Below are positions 36,793-48,607 of a DNA stretch of 64,000 nt, in pieces. The notes below the pieces were generated by a model. It worked only from the letters and a program-made list of their open reading frames with translations. It did not search any database and was not told where the DNA came from. Source of the stretch: Penelope pileata (lineage: Eukaryota; Chordata; Aves; Galliformes; Cracidae); NCBI GenBank assembly GCA_013396635.1, contig WBMW01005063.1:248001-312000 (forward strand). The letters are read 5' to 3'. Both the position numbers and the translations under genes were made by a program. Numbering within the stretch: position 1 is the first letter of the stretch; each line of letters begins with the position of its first letter.

Positions 36793-38591
36793 CAATTTGA
36801 TTCTTATCTCACACTGGCTCCACAATATGCTTCTATTGCATTTAATGGAACCTATTGATCATTAAAGATATTCAGAACTCACTTGGCTTTGTTCTGCATT
36901 TTCCTCAGTTTGGTATGTTGTAAATATCTGAACGCAAATATATTACATTGAGAGTATGATAAAAAAAGAAAATGAGAGCTCTGATTATTGATTGTTTTTA
37001 AGTCCTGCTGTCACTTCATTTAATTTGCATTTTGCTATAGGTTAAGAGATCCTGTATTGGATTATTTGTGAATATCGGTATACACTAACATCAAAGAAAC
37101 AGCTGAAATTTTCTTTTCATCTAAGTTTTCCCGCACTTTAACTAATAAAAATACTACACATCGGCACAACGCAACATACTTTGGAGCACTCGGAGTATGT
37201 CAGAGCAATAAAATGTATTATGTATTTTCTCATGAGGAATGGCATGCACAAAGTTGATAACATAACAGCATTTACTGAACCCAGAAATAAATCCCAATAC
37301 ACAAGCTCCCAAGGAAAGGTTAGATTTTTCACTTGTATCTCTATACTGAATATTATAAAATGTAACACTATAATTTAAATGATAATGAATATAGACAAAT
37401 AGCAAACCCCATATATTATTTTTTTGTGATTTTTCCCGTTATTCAAGTGAAGATCGTAAAATTCCAAAATGTAAAAATATGAGACAGAGACAAACAGGAT
37501 AAATGTCAGTGCTCTTTCTGCTTCTCAGTATTAAGAATAATATTATAAGGTAAACACTATTTTTTAAAATTCATTTTTTGCACAGCAGACACAAAAAGAA
37601 AATTTCTGTTAGGAACTGTGGCTACTGGAAGAGTTCCACTGAAATACTATGGACTTTAGATTTAGTCATTGTGATATAATCAGACGTTACTGAAATAGAA
37701 ATACATTCAAATCCAAAACTTTCAGCTGAAGACAGCCAAATGACCCCAGAAGTACAGCAATTAAGTTTAACTACAAGTGCCTAGTGGAAAAACTTGAAAT
37801 CTTCTACTTGTATGGACAATTTTTAGTTATTTATTAAAAAAAATAATCAATTATTGCCAATAGAGCAGATGTTTATAGGGAGCTCATCTCTTTAGATAAA
37901 TTAACAGTGTTAGATTTTCAGCTGACAGAATTTTCCCTATCTGCTCTGTATTTTTGACACACATTTCATCTAAACTACTTGTTGTAGATGAGTGGTATTC
38001 TGTTCATCTCAACAAACCACACAGGCTAGTTACAGAATTACCCGTTCTGTGTATTTTTTCTTAACCTCATAGTGCTCATTTTATATTTCTAGACGATTAT
38101 TTTTTCAAGTTAATGCAAGAGCATTCTCCCATTCACCTACCTATCTTCTTAGCTTATTATAGTCATGAAAGGTGGAGGTATTTCCTGCCACATCTTATTC
38201 TTCATTTTATTTTACTTTTGCAAATACAGAAGAGAAGCTTATTGCATCTGGAGAAATGTAATGGAAGTAAACAAGTCAGATTTTTCAGTAACCTGGTATT
38301 TCATTATCAAGAAAAGCAGTACGTTCAATCATTATCAGGCATGGTTCCCTAAATTATCTTTTACATACGCATGCAACTTACTTATTTTTCCCCATTTTCA
38401 TTCCTTATGCTGCTTCTACTTATTATTTCCTTTCTTTTCCTAAGTTTATGCTAATTCAGAGCCACAATTCAGTTTCATACATCTGTCATGATGCTAATTA
38501 CAACTATGTAGGAAAACAGACACTTATGGTTTCTTTGTATATTCTTGAATGGAATTATTTGCAAATATTAGTCCTGTGTTCTCAGCCTTTT

Positions 38592-38656
38592 GTTGTATTT
38601 TTTTAATTATTTATTTTTTATTTTATTTTTTTAAAGTAGATGGATGGATGGATGGT
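38592..38656. repeat. AT-rich tract followed by (TGGA)n microsatellite
   Basis: A T/A-only stretch to about 38,633 is followed after a short aaagtaga by four to five TGGA units at 38638-38656. Confidence 0.85.
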
Positions 38657-39782
38657 TGCAGCACCACATTTGTTTTCACTGATGGCTTAGTGCAGTGCCC
38701 AAACATTAATTTAAAACAAACCGAGGGTAAACGTTGTCTTTTGCTGATTCAGAAGGCTGCAGGTTTCATCTGAGATGAAGGATGTATCAAACTAGATTAA
38801 CAGCTCATTTGAATCGCAGTGATATGTTAAATGTGTGATGTAACTTTGTTTTCAGTAATAATTAATGCAGAATGTTTGAAGCTACGGTATTTTGCTCACT
38901 AAAATTCATCCTTGCAGGATGCACTTTTGTCTTGAGGTATTTAGAACTGCGTACACAAAATGTTTTGCTGGTGCCTTGAGTGCAGTCTGAAGTGCTCTTG
39001 CATTAACTTTTAGGAACAATTGGTATCAGTTCTGGTCTAAGACAATGAAAACTGACAGTCCCTAGGAATGAATACTTACACCTCCAATTACGATCCAGTA
39101 AAGGACTACACGTCCAAAAATACGTCTGCTTTCTAACTCTACCAGTTATCCTGATGAAAATACTCTCTGTTTTATAATATCTTGACATTCTAAATCAGCT
39201 TATGTTGCCTAAGGTAATGACCACATAAGAAGGAGACCTTGAGCACCAACATAAAAGACTCTACCGCTAAACCTATAGAGATGGTTCGCTTTTCTGCATA
39301 GCAGAGAAGTGTACTAAACTGATGCTGTTTCACTGGTGAGAGACATATAGCACACAGGGCACCTCTACAATATTGTCCTAGGACAGTGGATTTGATGTCA
39401 ATCTATTAAACATCCCATTTACTGCTCTCCAGTTCACAGCGTGTTTTTGTCTTGAATGGATTGTTCCTTCAGGTGGAAACGAATCCAAAGATGTGTGCCA
39501 GGAGCACGCCTCATGACTCGGAACCACCGACGGGCACTCACTTTCCACAGAACCCAGCATTAGATTCCTGTGAAGTAAAACCTCCTGAAATTCATACAGC
39601 ACTGACTTCAGCTCCTCCGTTCCCCAGAGCTGCTGCCTGGGGTCTGTTCCACTTCTAATGCACATACAGCCACAGTGAACAAGTGGCTGTTCTTAATACT
39701 TCTAAAACTTTGTTAATACTTGAATTTTCTAGACAGGCACCCAGCACCAGAGGATGGTAAAAAACGCTGTCAAAAACGCTTG

Positions 39783-39815
39783 CAAAAAAAAAAACAAAAA
39801 ACAAAAAAAAAAAAA
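39783..39815. repeat. A-rich run with spaced C's
   Basis: Runs of A are interrupted by single C's at roughly regular spacing. It is a simple low-complexity repeat. Confidence 0.85.
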
Positions 39816-42179
39816 CACCAGTTGGACAGCAATATTTTTACCAGGAAAAATAAAGAAGTAAGCACAACAAGTTCAGTTTCCAGAAATAAAGCAACCTAGG
39901 TACATTGCAGTGAAAGAAGCAACAAAGCCAGGCAGTGACTGTGAGTTATTGTTATAAAACATTCTCTAGGTAATAGGTACAATACAAGATAATTAGAAAC
40001 CATTCCGTTTCTTCCCTCAGATTAATTTTAATCAAGCTAAAACATGATGCAGAGGAAGAACTGACTGAATGTATGTAATCATTACATTCTGAAATACTTT
40101 GTTAAGAGGAGGCATTCCATCTATTAATTAGTGTGTTGTTATAGGCAATTAGAAGCCTTAATACGGGTCTTAATACAAACAGAGTAATTTACAAATGGAG
40201 AAACACTGGATTATCATTTGCACAGGCATTTTGATTGTGACTTGTTTCCTAAATTCAGCGATGTATGGGAAAAAATTAATATGTGAAAATTAAAATGAAG
40301 ATATTTCATTATAATGGGATACAGATACTCTCTTTGGCAGAGACATTATTGGTAATGGCCTTGAGCCAATATCCGGCTGTTATCTTGTTTGTACAAAGCT
40401 ACACTTGGAAATCAGGGACAATAACTGAGAATGCATTATTTTATTTAGCTCAATCATTTTGCTTCCTTCTCCAACATTGGATTTGTGCAGAAGATGCTTA
40501 ATACGCTTACCAAAAAACTCACAAGGACTATACAACAAGTTAAATCCCCTTAAAGCTTTGCAGTGGGACTTCAAGTGGTGCATCAGCCCATTACACACGA
40601 GTGACTTTCACCATAAATAATGACCCATTTGGAGCAAGGCTTTCAACTCTAATTAGAAAACATTTTTGTTACTCTCCAAGTGGAAAGTATTCTGTTGTCT
40701 CAATGGTGTATCTTTTCCTCTGCCCAGGACTGCAGTGGCTCTGAAACATGGATGCCTGCCATTCGCAACAACACACAGATGGATTGAGTTGTAATTCATA
40801 ACAAACTCTTAGGTGCTCACTTAAAGGAATGCGTACAATGTATCATTTGCATGAGAAATTCTTTTTTTTTTTTAGCAGACAAATTTAATTGTAAACTGCA
40901 GAAATGTTTATGAGGGCTGGTGGATTTCTCAGCATCTGTTTTCTGTGTTTCATCTATTCTTAGAGGCTTTCTCCTCATATTTACTTTTCAGGCTGATCTC
41001 TATATTATTTCATTCTCTCTCACTTCAAATCTACTGGCAAAAATAAGGGGATATTTTAAGAAATGTGAAGCTTTACACAACTCCCCGGCTGTGTCAGATT
41101 AGCCTTTTACTTACAGTCTCAGTGAATTCTGTACAAGCATCTCCTAACAATGCTACATCTTTTCTGAGTCATTCCATCCCCTCTGTCCACAATTAACTCA
41201 CCAAGTGCTGTAAATGGAATAGAGCAGCTAGCTTCTGAAAATTAAAACTAGTAATGTAATCCGAAATTCAATCCATGGAATGATATAGGCAGATATATAA
41301 TGTATACAGCAGCTGAATGAGCAAGATATTGACAACCTTACATCAAAAGAAACATTTAACCATTTTTTTTTTCCATTTCTGGCTCAAACTCACACCATAA
41401 AACTATAAAAGAGTAAGAGAAGAAATAATTTTAAATTAGGAGATCAGTTTCTCCAGTCAAGGAATAGGCAGCTGAGTATGAATAGAAGGGATGATGGCAT
41501 TATGTAATATGCCTATAAATTCGAGAGAAGGTCGTATTCTGGCTGCTATACTTCAGCCTAGAGCCCTTACAGTGTTTCTTTAGCATTGTGAAATGCAGAT
41601 ATATACTCTTTGACTAAGGTGAATTCTAGGGAAATTTCTAGAACACTCAAACAGCAATTGACTACTGTTTATTTCCTATCAGGATTTGTATCTCAAAAGG
41701 CCCTGGAAATTATTGGTATCATTGCCAGACTGGATGCTCTTTCTAGCTTGTTGGTGGCAGGAACTGAGGCTCTCTCCACGAGTAATAACCTGCATTTCTA
41801 GAAAGAAATTTTCTGATAGGCGGAATATTTTACGGACGTGAGCACCGCATACTACAACACTGTTCTCTGCACTTGACTGTTGATTTCCAACAACCTAGAG
41901 CTAAAAAGTTGAGCATTTATTTCTCCTCTGCTTTTGCTCTGTATACTTTAATATAGCAATTATCTTGAGTAAAAATTCAAAAAAGCACGATCTTTGTATA
42001 TGTAGCAGATGAAAATAAGTGCTTATATTTTGGGACACTTTTCTTTTAAACCTTTTCTTATGTCTTTCAAACTCTGTCCAGGGGTATGTGAAGTACAGGA
42101 AGGACACAGATGTTCACTGAGCAAGAGGGTAGGGAGCGGGATGAGCAGAATCAACCTAAAGAATCTACTGATCTCATAT

Positions 42180-42203
42180 GAGAGAGAGAGAGAGAGAGAG
42201 AAA
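42180..42203. repeat. (GA)n microsatellite
   Basis: About ten uninterrupted GA dinucleotides end in aaaa. Confidence 0.92.
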
Positions 42204-43204
42204 ATTACTCTATTACAATAAAAAGATTTCACTCTATAAAATAAGGAGAGATTGTTGCCATGGTATCAGCAAAATTCCCCCTTCACTTAAATGCACACAC
42301 ATGAACCTTTCTTGACAGAACAGAATTATAAATGTGCAAGGTAAAATATTTTCTATTATGCTTCTTCTCAGAATTTTAAATAGATTTTTGCATTAAATCT
42401 AGATGAAATCATATAGGTAATCATCTCTTGCAAATATCTTCCAAAGCAAAGCAACAAATATTGTGTTGACACGGAAACGCACGTTCTCAGAAGGCACTAG
42501 CTAACTCAAGGCACACGGAAGAGAATATATTCACTTCTGAGCTATTCTCCAACAAAGACAGATTTCCCATGCATGAGAAACTCTCAGAACCCTGAAAAAG
42601 CCACGTTCAACAAATACTCAACTGGCTTGAAGTTGTTCCCTGCGATGACTGAACAACTTCGAGTCACGTTCCTGGGATGTGTTCTTCATATTCCTACTGT
42701 TATTATTACCACATGGGTTAAGATAGTATCATCTTATGTTCCAGTCTATTTGTCTTTACAATGCATGTGGTATTTTGTGACAATTTCCCCAAGCACACTG
42801 AGTACTTAGCAGGAAAACTTTGATTAGAGAGTTCTGAGACACACAGCCAGATAGCTATTCAGGGGCCTAACGTTAAAAGGCACTGCTAGATTTTCATTGC
42901 ACTTCTCCATTTCACGCACAAAGATTTCACACTAGTCCTTAATGTCAGTACAAACATTAACTTTATATGATGTATAATACCGCTGTTCACTTAATATTCC
43001 TTGTATTTGGGTCCTTGTAGTTATCATAAATTTAAAGATAGACGTTTTGAAGATAAGAGGGATCACCTGTTGTCACTGAAATAATCCACGTTCTTACATA
43101 AAACGTGACATACAATAGTCCGTTATGCTGATTTCTGAATAAGGAATAAACACATATATTCAAAAAGACCACTAATTTGTTGATGATCCCGAGACACTAG
43201 AAAA

Positions 43205-43856
43205 TCAGCAATCTTTGAACAAGGTCTTTAATAGGTTTTTTGTTTTGTTTAATTTCATAAGCTTCTTTATAAATGTAAGCATAATTTCTAACTGGGTTTT
43301 GTCTGACATTAGCTTCCAGCCGTTAGACTGTGTTGCACTTTCAACCAGCTGAAGCCTTCCACCCATATAATACACAGATGCAATCAAGCCACCTTCTAAA
43401 GTTGTTTCGGTAGGTAGACTGGGCTTCTTTAGGATGCAAAACAACTTTTGCATCCTTCTGGACGACAGAACTGGAAACAATAGCGCAAAAGTAATTTCAC
43501 TACAGCCATACATGGAGGTAACACCACTCCCTAATTGCCAAAGTTCCTTCTTCATAAATTCTCTGAACGTATCAGTTCTCATAGCCAGAGCTCTGCACAG
43601 GGAGTTCACAATTGGCTGATTATCCATCGTGACCAGACAGTCTTTTCCGGAAGCAAGACTGCTTTGAACATCGTCCCTCAGTCTGACAATTTGACCCACA
43701 CTCACTGTTCCTGGATGCATAACGTTACATTTGGTGCCAGTGAAGTTAAAGTTGGATTTACTGGATGAGGAAATCAAGATGTTCAGATCATGGCTCGTCT
43801 TTGAGTGAATGAAATCTGAAACTTGACATTCTCTCTGCAAGATCTGTAGTCTTTTT
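43205..43856 (-). CDS. candidate terminal coding exon of an unidentified protein
   Basis: This is the longest open frame in the window and the strongest coding candidate. From the acceptor-like gtctttacag at about 43857 it stays open for about 217 codons to a TAA at 43205. The internal start is not an ATG (TTG at 43838), which fits an internal or last exon better than a single-exon gene. An N-terminal charged stretch (KRLQILQRECQVSDF) could be the end of a coiled coil. The middle is mixed alpha-helical-looking (IVNSLCRALAMRTDTFREF). The tail is Lys/Leu-rich and helical (IKKLMKLNKTKNLLKTLF). I recognise no catalytic or named domain. Alternative acceptors (tacag, tgcag) lie just inside. In DNA this AT-rich a frame this long is unlikely by chance, but not impossible. 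The coiled-coil-like segment at 51639-51753 on the same strand could be an upstream exon. Confidence 0.38.
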
Positions 43857-46800
43857 CTGTAAAGACTTTATCCTTCAGCTCTCTCTACTTCACAGTTTTC
43901 ACCAGCATGACACTCTTAGAAAATGCAAAGAGGGAAAAAAGACTGCAACTTGGTACAGAGATATATTTAACCCTTTATTTTGTCAGTTATCAATGCACAT
44001 CCCACCATTTGTATCCCTGGTGCTAAAGCCACCCACTCCGTATGAACTGTGCCACACAGATCTAGAACGTGCATTCACTGCACTTGTCCTATCTGTCTTC
44101 CCTTTCTTTCAGCAAGCCAGAGTGAAAACAGCTGCAGTATTGTGCTTTACTGCATTCTTTCTAAAATGCTATGTGTTACAGATTGACAAGAAAGATTATA
44201 AATAAGAGCTTTGTTCTCATTACAGTGATTGTAATGAGAAGGATAAGTGGGTTCAAATAAAAGCATTCAGATTCCAGTGATGAGATTGCTATCTCTTCCA
44301 AACCTGTATCTAACCCAATTTCATGATACCATTACCTCCCCTGAAATGTAATGGGATATACAGCAATTTAAAGGATCAATCCTCATATAATTTATATATC
44401 CTGTGTTTTGTCTAGCACAGGGAAAGTCCTTTCTCTTGATCTTCATTACGCCTATACTTCCAGGTATCTCTGCTCACAAATGATAGAAGAGCCAGCTACA
44501 GATTAACACGTACATTGATCTGTGCACACATAAGACACTCGCCTCTTTGTTGTTGCTTATTCCTAAGAGAACAGAAATCTTCTATTACGACTTGTGCTGA
44601 GTTGAGTAATGTAATTAAACAACACTCAGGAGAGAGAGGAATAACAAACGCCTGAAGCAAGAAACTCATTTGTTTTTTCAGATTTTTTTTTGTCTGCCAA
44701 ATTCACTACCTCAGAAAGAGAGCAACCATCAACACAAAGCTAACGTGTGAAAAACAGATAAATAATCGCTAAACTTTGTTATGAAAATTTTCCTGTCAGA
44801 AGGTTAGAGAAGGGTGGAAGTTCACTAGTTACAATACAGAGAAAGCATAAGTCAAGGTGAAAGAGAAGAGGGCTAAAATTTCAGTGATGACAAGGTCAAG
44901 GCAAGGATTTGTGCTGCAATAAGACTAAAAGCTATTGTTCCCTTCCATCATCCTCCTAGAAACTGTATGTGTTGCTTCACATTTTTCCCAGATCCCATGT
45001 AAATAAAGAGGTATAACAGATGTGTAAAACTAAGATGTCGTCATCTAACAGCCAGAGTACTTATACGTCCCTCTGAATTCTTGAGGTTATCATCTGTTTT
45101 GATGTATCTACTGTTTTCACTTGTATTTCCTTATGAAAGCGTTTATCTGAGAACACATGAACAGTCTGAAAGGTCTTTTTTATGCCTCTTTTTGGGCATC
45201 TGGTTTATGTTTTTTTCTGAAACTGGTGGGCTATGCAACATTGCTGCCATAATGCTATTTCACAGAAACAGAACCTTACAGGTTTTAATTCAAACTAGCA
45301 ACGAATAAACGCTAGTGCTATCAACAGTCATCTCAGCATTTCACCTAAAAATTTCCACATCACTGCTGACACATCACTGCTAAAGCATGACATGGGAGCT
45401 AACATCTTATGCACTGCTGTCTATTATTAGAGACGAGACTCAGTGACACTGTTGCCTCATTAGTCCTGGATGCTTATGATTCTCAAACCTTGAGTTAATT
45501 GTTGAATCCTAGTTTTTTTATCTGTTAGTAACTTTTTCTAGCAATACAACCTCTCTGTGTACTCAAAACTTGATGTGACTTTTTGGCAAAGTAAATTTTG
45601 TTCTCTTCCCTTCTTCCTGAAAGGTTTGTAAATTGCATTAGCCAAAATGTACAGAAAGATATACAGTTAATACACGGAGATTTTCTTTGACCTTCTGGAC
45701 TGAATATTACCTAAGTTTCCACAGAAACATAAGCCTGAATGTTTATTACAATGTTTACAAAGCTTTTTGTTCTTTGCAAAATTACGAAGTCTTCATTGTG
45801 CACTGGTATTTGGATGAGAGTTCCCCCTGTTGACTCAACTAAACATAAAATGAGAAAATAGACAACAAAAACAAAACCCTCTGATTTGAGCTTCCATTAA
45901 GCATGAGGTTTTCAAAAGCACTCCCCCTTTACGTCAAAAAATCAGAGCTTTTTTCATTAGGGCTGAAATTATGGAATGAAAATAGCTCTTCTTCTCTGTG
46001 CTGCAGGAAGGCCCTCGATCACCTCTTCACTCCAGAGATGGCTAATAATTCCTGCACGGATCTTCTGTATGCAAGGAAGCGCTTCAGGACAAAAAGTGCT
46101 GTATAAATGTAAGCTGCTATTAATTATGGCACTCAAAGGAACATTCAGATAGCTTATAGCAGATAACTGAGCCTACGTTAATGTTTCTGTATGTTCTAAA
46201 TTTCTTTTTCTCCACACCTTTTAATTTGTCACTCTGTCAAAGAAATTCAATTTCATTATTCCTACACACTTCTAAACATAAATGTACTCTCCCTGCCAAT
46301 TCAGCTGCAATGATTGACTAACATATATATTATTTCTGGAGATCAGCTCTGAGATGAAGATTTTTGTTGTATGTACATACAAAAATAAACACAAAAAAGA
46401 AGATTAAGAGTGAAGCTGCTATACAGAGATGTTCTTCAGATTGACAACAGATTACATGAAAATGTGGCAACTACGAAGCAAAAGATTATAAGGACTATAA
46501 CCAAATGTCTTCTTCTAGAAGATGTTCAAAGCACTTCATTGAAGAATCACATCTTAGGTGATGTAAATGTGCTAATGGTCTAAAAGGTATTTACATCCAT
46601 CAGCAGGATGACCATCTGGGAAATAAACACTCAGGAACAACTGGAGAATAAAGAATATGAGAAGACAATCTTCAAAAAAGATTAGGGCAAGAACTCATCA
46701 GCAGAACTGAACTGGCCAAGGCAGCAGCCCTAACATCTCTAGTGCAGCCCTAAGTGCCATGGGACTTCTGCTCAGAAGCAATATTTGGACTTTCTAATGC

Positions 46801-48520
46801 AGGTGAGTACAGAACTGATTCATTTGTACGATTTCTATGATGGCAGAGAAGTGATTTTGACTCCCAGATGGTTTTTGATGATCATAACATAGTATTAATC
46901 TCATCATTTGGTGGTTTGCATTTCCCCTCGGCGTTGCAAGTTCTCCCTTTGCCAAGCAGGCGTTACAACTTTGCAAAATCAGCTTGCTTACACATATTTA
47001 ATATGAGGCTGTCCTTTAAACCCCTTATAGATGAAGCTGGAGAACTCATTTTATTAACATGCTGCAGCTATAAACTTTTGTATGACCTACAGTCATATAG
47101 AGTATGCTTCTTCCATGCCAAATTTCCATTTGCTAGGAAACCTGCTCAGTCTGGGCCTTTCATGCCACAAGCAGTGGGATGCTGGCAGAATGTTTTCTAC
47201 AAAGTCTTGTTCCCTTTTTGATCTGAGCCAAGCAAAATTTACATCAGGCCAGAAGCTTTCAGACTGAGCAGATCAGTATTTTACACATGCTGAGTCAAGA
47301 AGCAATTCTGTCTATGAGCGAATGATTGATTATAGGAATGCTTCAGAGATTTAAGCTGCATTGTTCACGTGCAGCACGGTAGCAGGAACTCAGGCTGAGG
47401 AATTTGTCTTCTAGCTATAGATAGGAGCCATTTGCCCCCAAATACACTATTTCACCCAAAATTCATCTCAGAGAGCTAAACAAGACCTTCACCATCTTCT
47501 CTCTTTTACACTTCTCTTCAGGAAGGCAACTCGTACAGCTGCAGGGTTTCCTTCTCGATACATATCCAAACACAAGAGCAAAGAATGAAAAATCATTTCA
47601 GATCTCTTACCAGCTCCATGGAATCTCATTGTCTTGCTTGCTGTGGCTGCTACAGGGACTCAACCGTTTTATTTTGTTTTTCGTCTACTGTCTTACATGT
47701 CACACTTGATTTTAGACTAATGGATGTTTCTCTGTAAGAAAGTAACTTAGAACTGGAGGTTTTAAACAAAATGTTGGCAGTTTCATGCAGGAAAAGCTTC
47801 TAGACCAAACCCTGCCCAGCAGTTCCCCCTCTGCCTTCCAGTCATGTCCTCGTGAGCCACCCAGTCCAAGCCCCATCCCAGCCCCAACAGTGCCTGCCTG
47901 CTCCTGAAGCACGCAGCATTAAAATTGCATGGCACAGAGGAAAAGACCTAAAAAAAGAGAGCACCCATGCTTTACCAAGTGACTAATCCTAGTGCTTTGT
48001 TTTAATTTCTTGTTTCACTTGAAGAAAATGAAGAATAGGATATTAAATGTTGGACTTAAATGCCTCTATTTCAAATTAATACCAGATGCAAAGACTGTTG
48101 ACTCATAATTATTTCTTAACTGGTTAAAAAACAGCGGACTTCCCAAAGTACAAACCAACATTCAGAAAATTTCTTCCCTGAACACTTAAGCTTAGAATTA
48201 ATTATTTCCCTTCAAATTTGTGTATAGCAAAAGAAAAAAGTTATTATCAATGACAATTGTCACTCATCCAGAGCTATTTACAGGGACAATTTATTTTGCA
48301 GCCCAAACCAGCACAACTTTCAATTCACTGGGTAACAGGCTATGGTTTTACAAGCAGAGTATGCGTTTTGTTTCTTTCCTTTTAGCCAGTATTGATGAAG
48401 TGAGAAAATCACTTTGTTATCTCGTCTAAATCCAGTCTCACACAAAATTATAATATAAAAATCGACAACTTTCCCTAGATAAAAAGCTTCTGCAATTCAG
48501 GTCATTGTCCCTCTTAGCAG
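43857..48520. other. noncoding sequence, nothing recognised
   Basis: AT-rich. It contains one perfect 11-bp stem-loop, listed separately. Short frames lack splice context. Confidence 0.5.
44214..44240. repeat. perfect 11-bp stem-loop
   Basis: ttctcattaca pairs exactly with tgtaatgagaa across a 5-base loop (gtgat). No T-run follows and no gene end is nearby. Confidence 0.88.
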
Positions 48521-48607
48521 TCAGAGAACGCGGTGTTCTCATTTAATCTAAATACCACAGATGACTCAGATTTAATTCTGGTTGGAGCTGTGGATTGGAA
48601 ATTGCAG
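48521..48607 (+). other. possible internal exon (unidentified)
   Basis: A pyrimidine-rich acceptor (cattgtccctcttagcag) ends at 48520 and a strong donor (ttgcag then gtaaag) starts at 48608. The 87 bp between are open as exactly 29 codons, phase 0 at both ends, and include DDSDLILVGAVDW. The hydrophobic core LILVGAV with flanking Asp residues looks beta-strand-like and protein-like. I cannot assign a family. Chance pairing of splice signals remains possible. Confidence 0.2.

Larger units (their letters stand above)
36793..43204. other. noncoding sequence with simple repeats
   Basis: AT-rich, with only short chance frames. Simple repeats are listed separately. Short T-runs occur at 40,862-40,873 and 41,363-41,372. 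If the frame at 43205-43856 is a terminal exon, the stretch just below 43204 would be its 3' UTR. The first AATAAA I noted on that strand is far downstream, at about 41,924. Confidence 0.5.
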
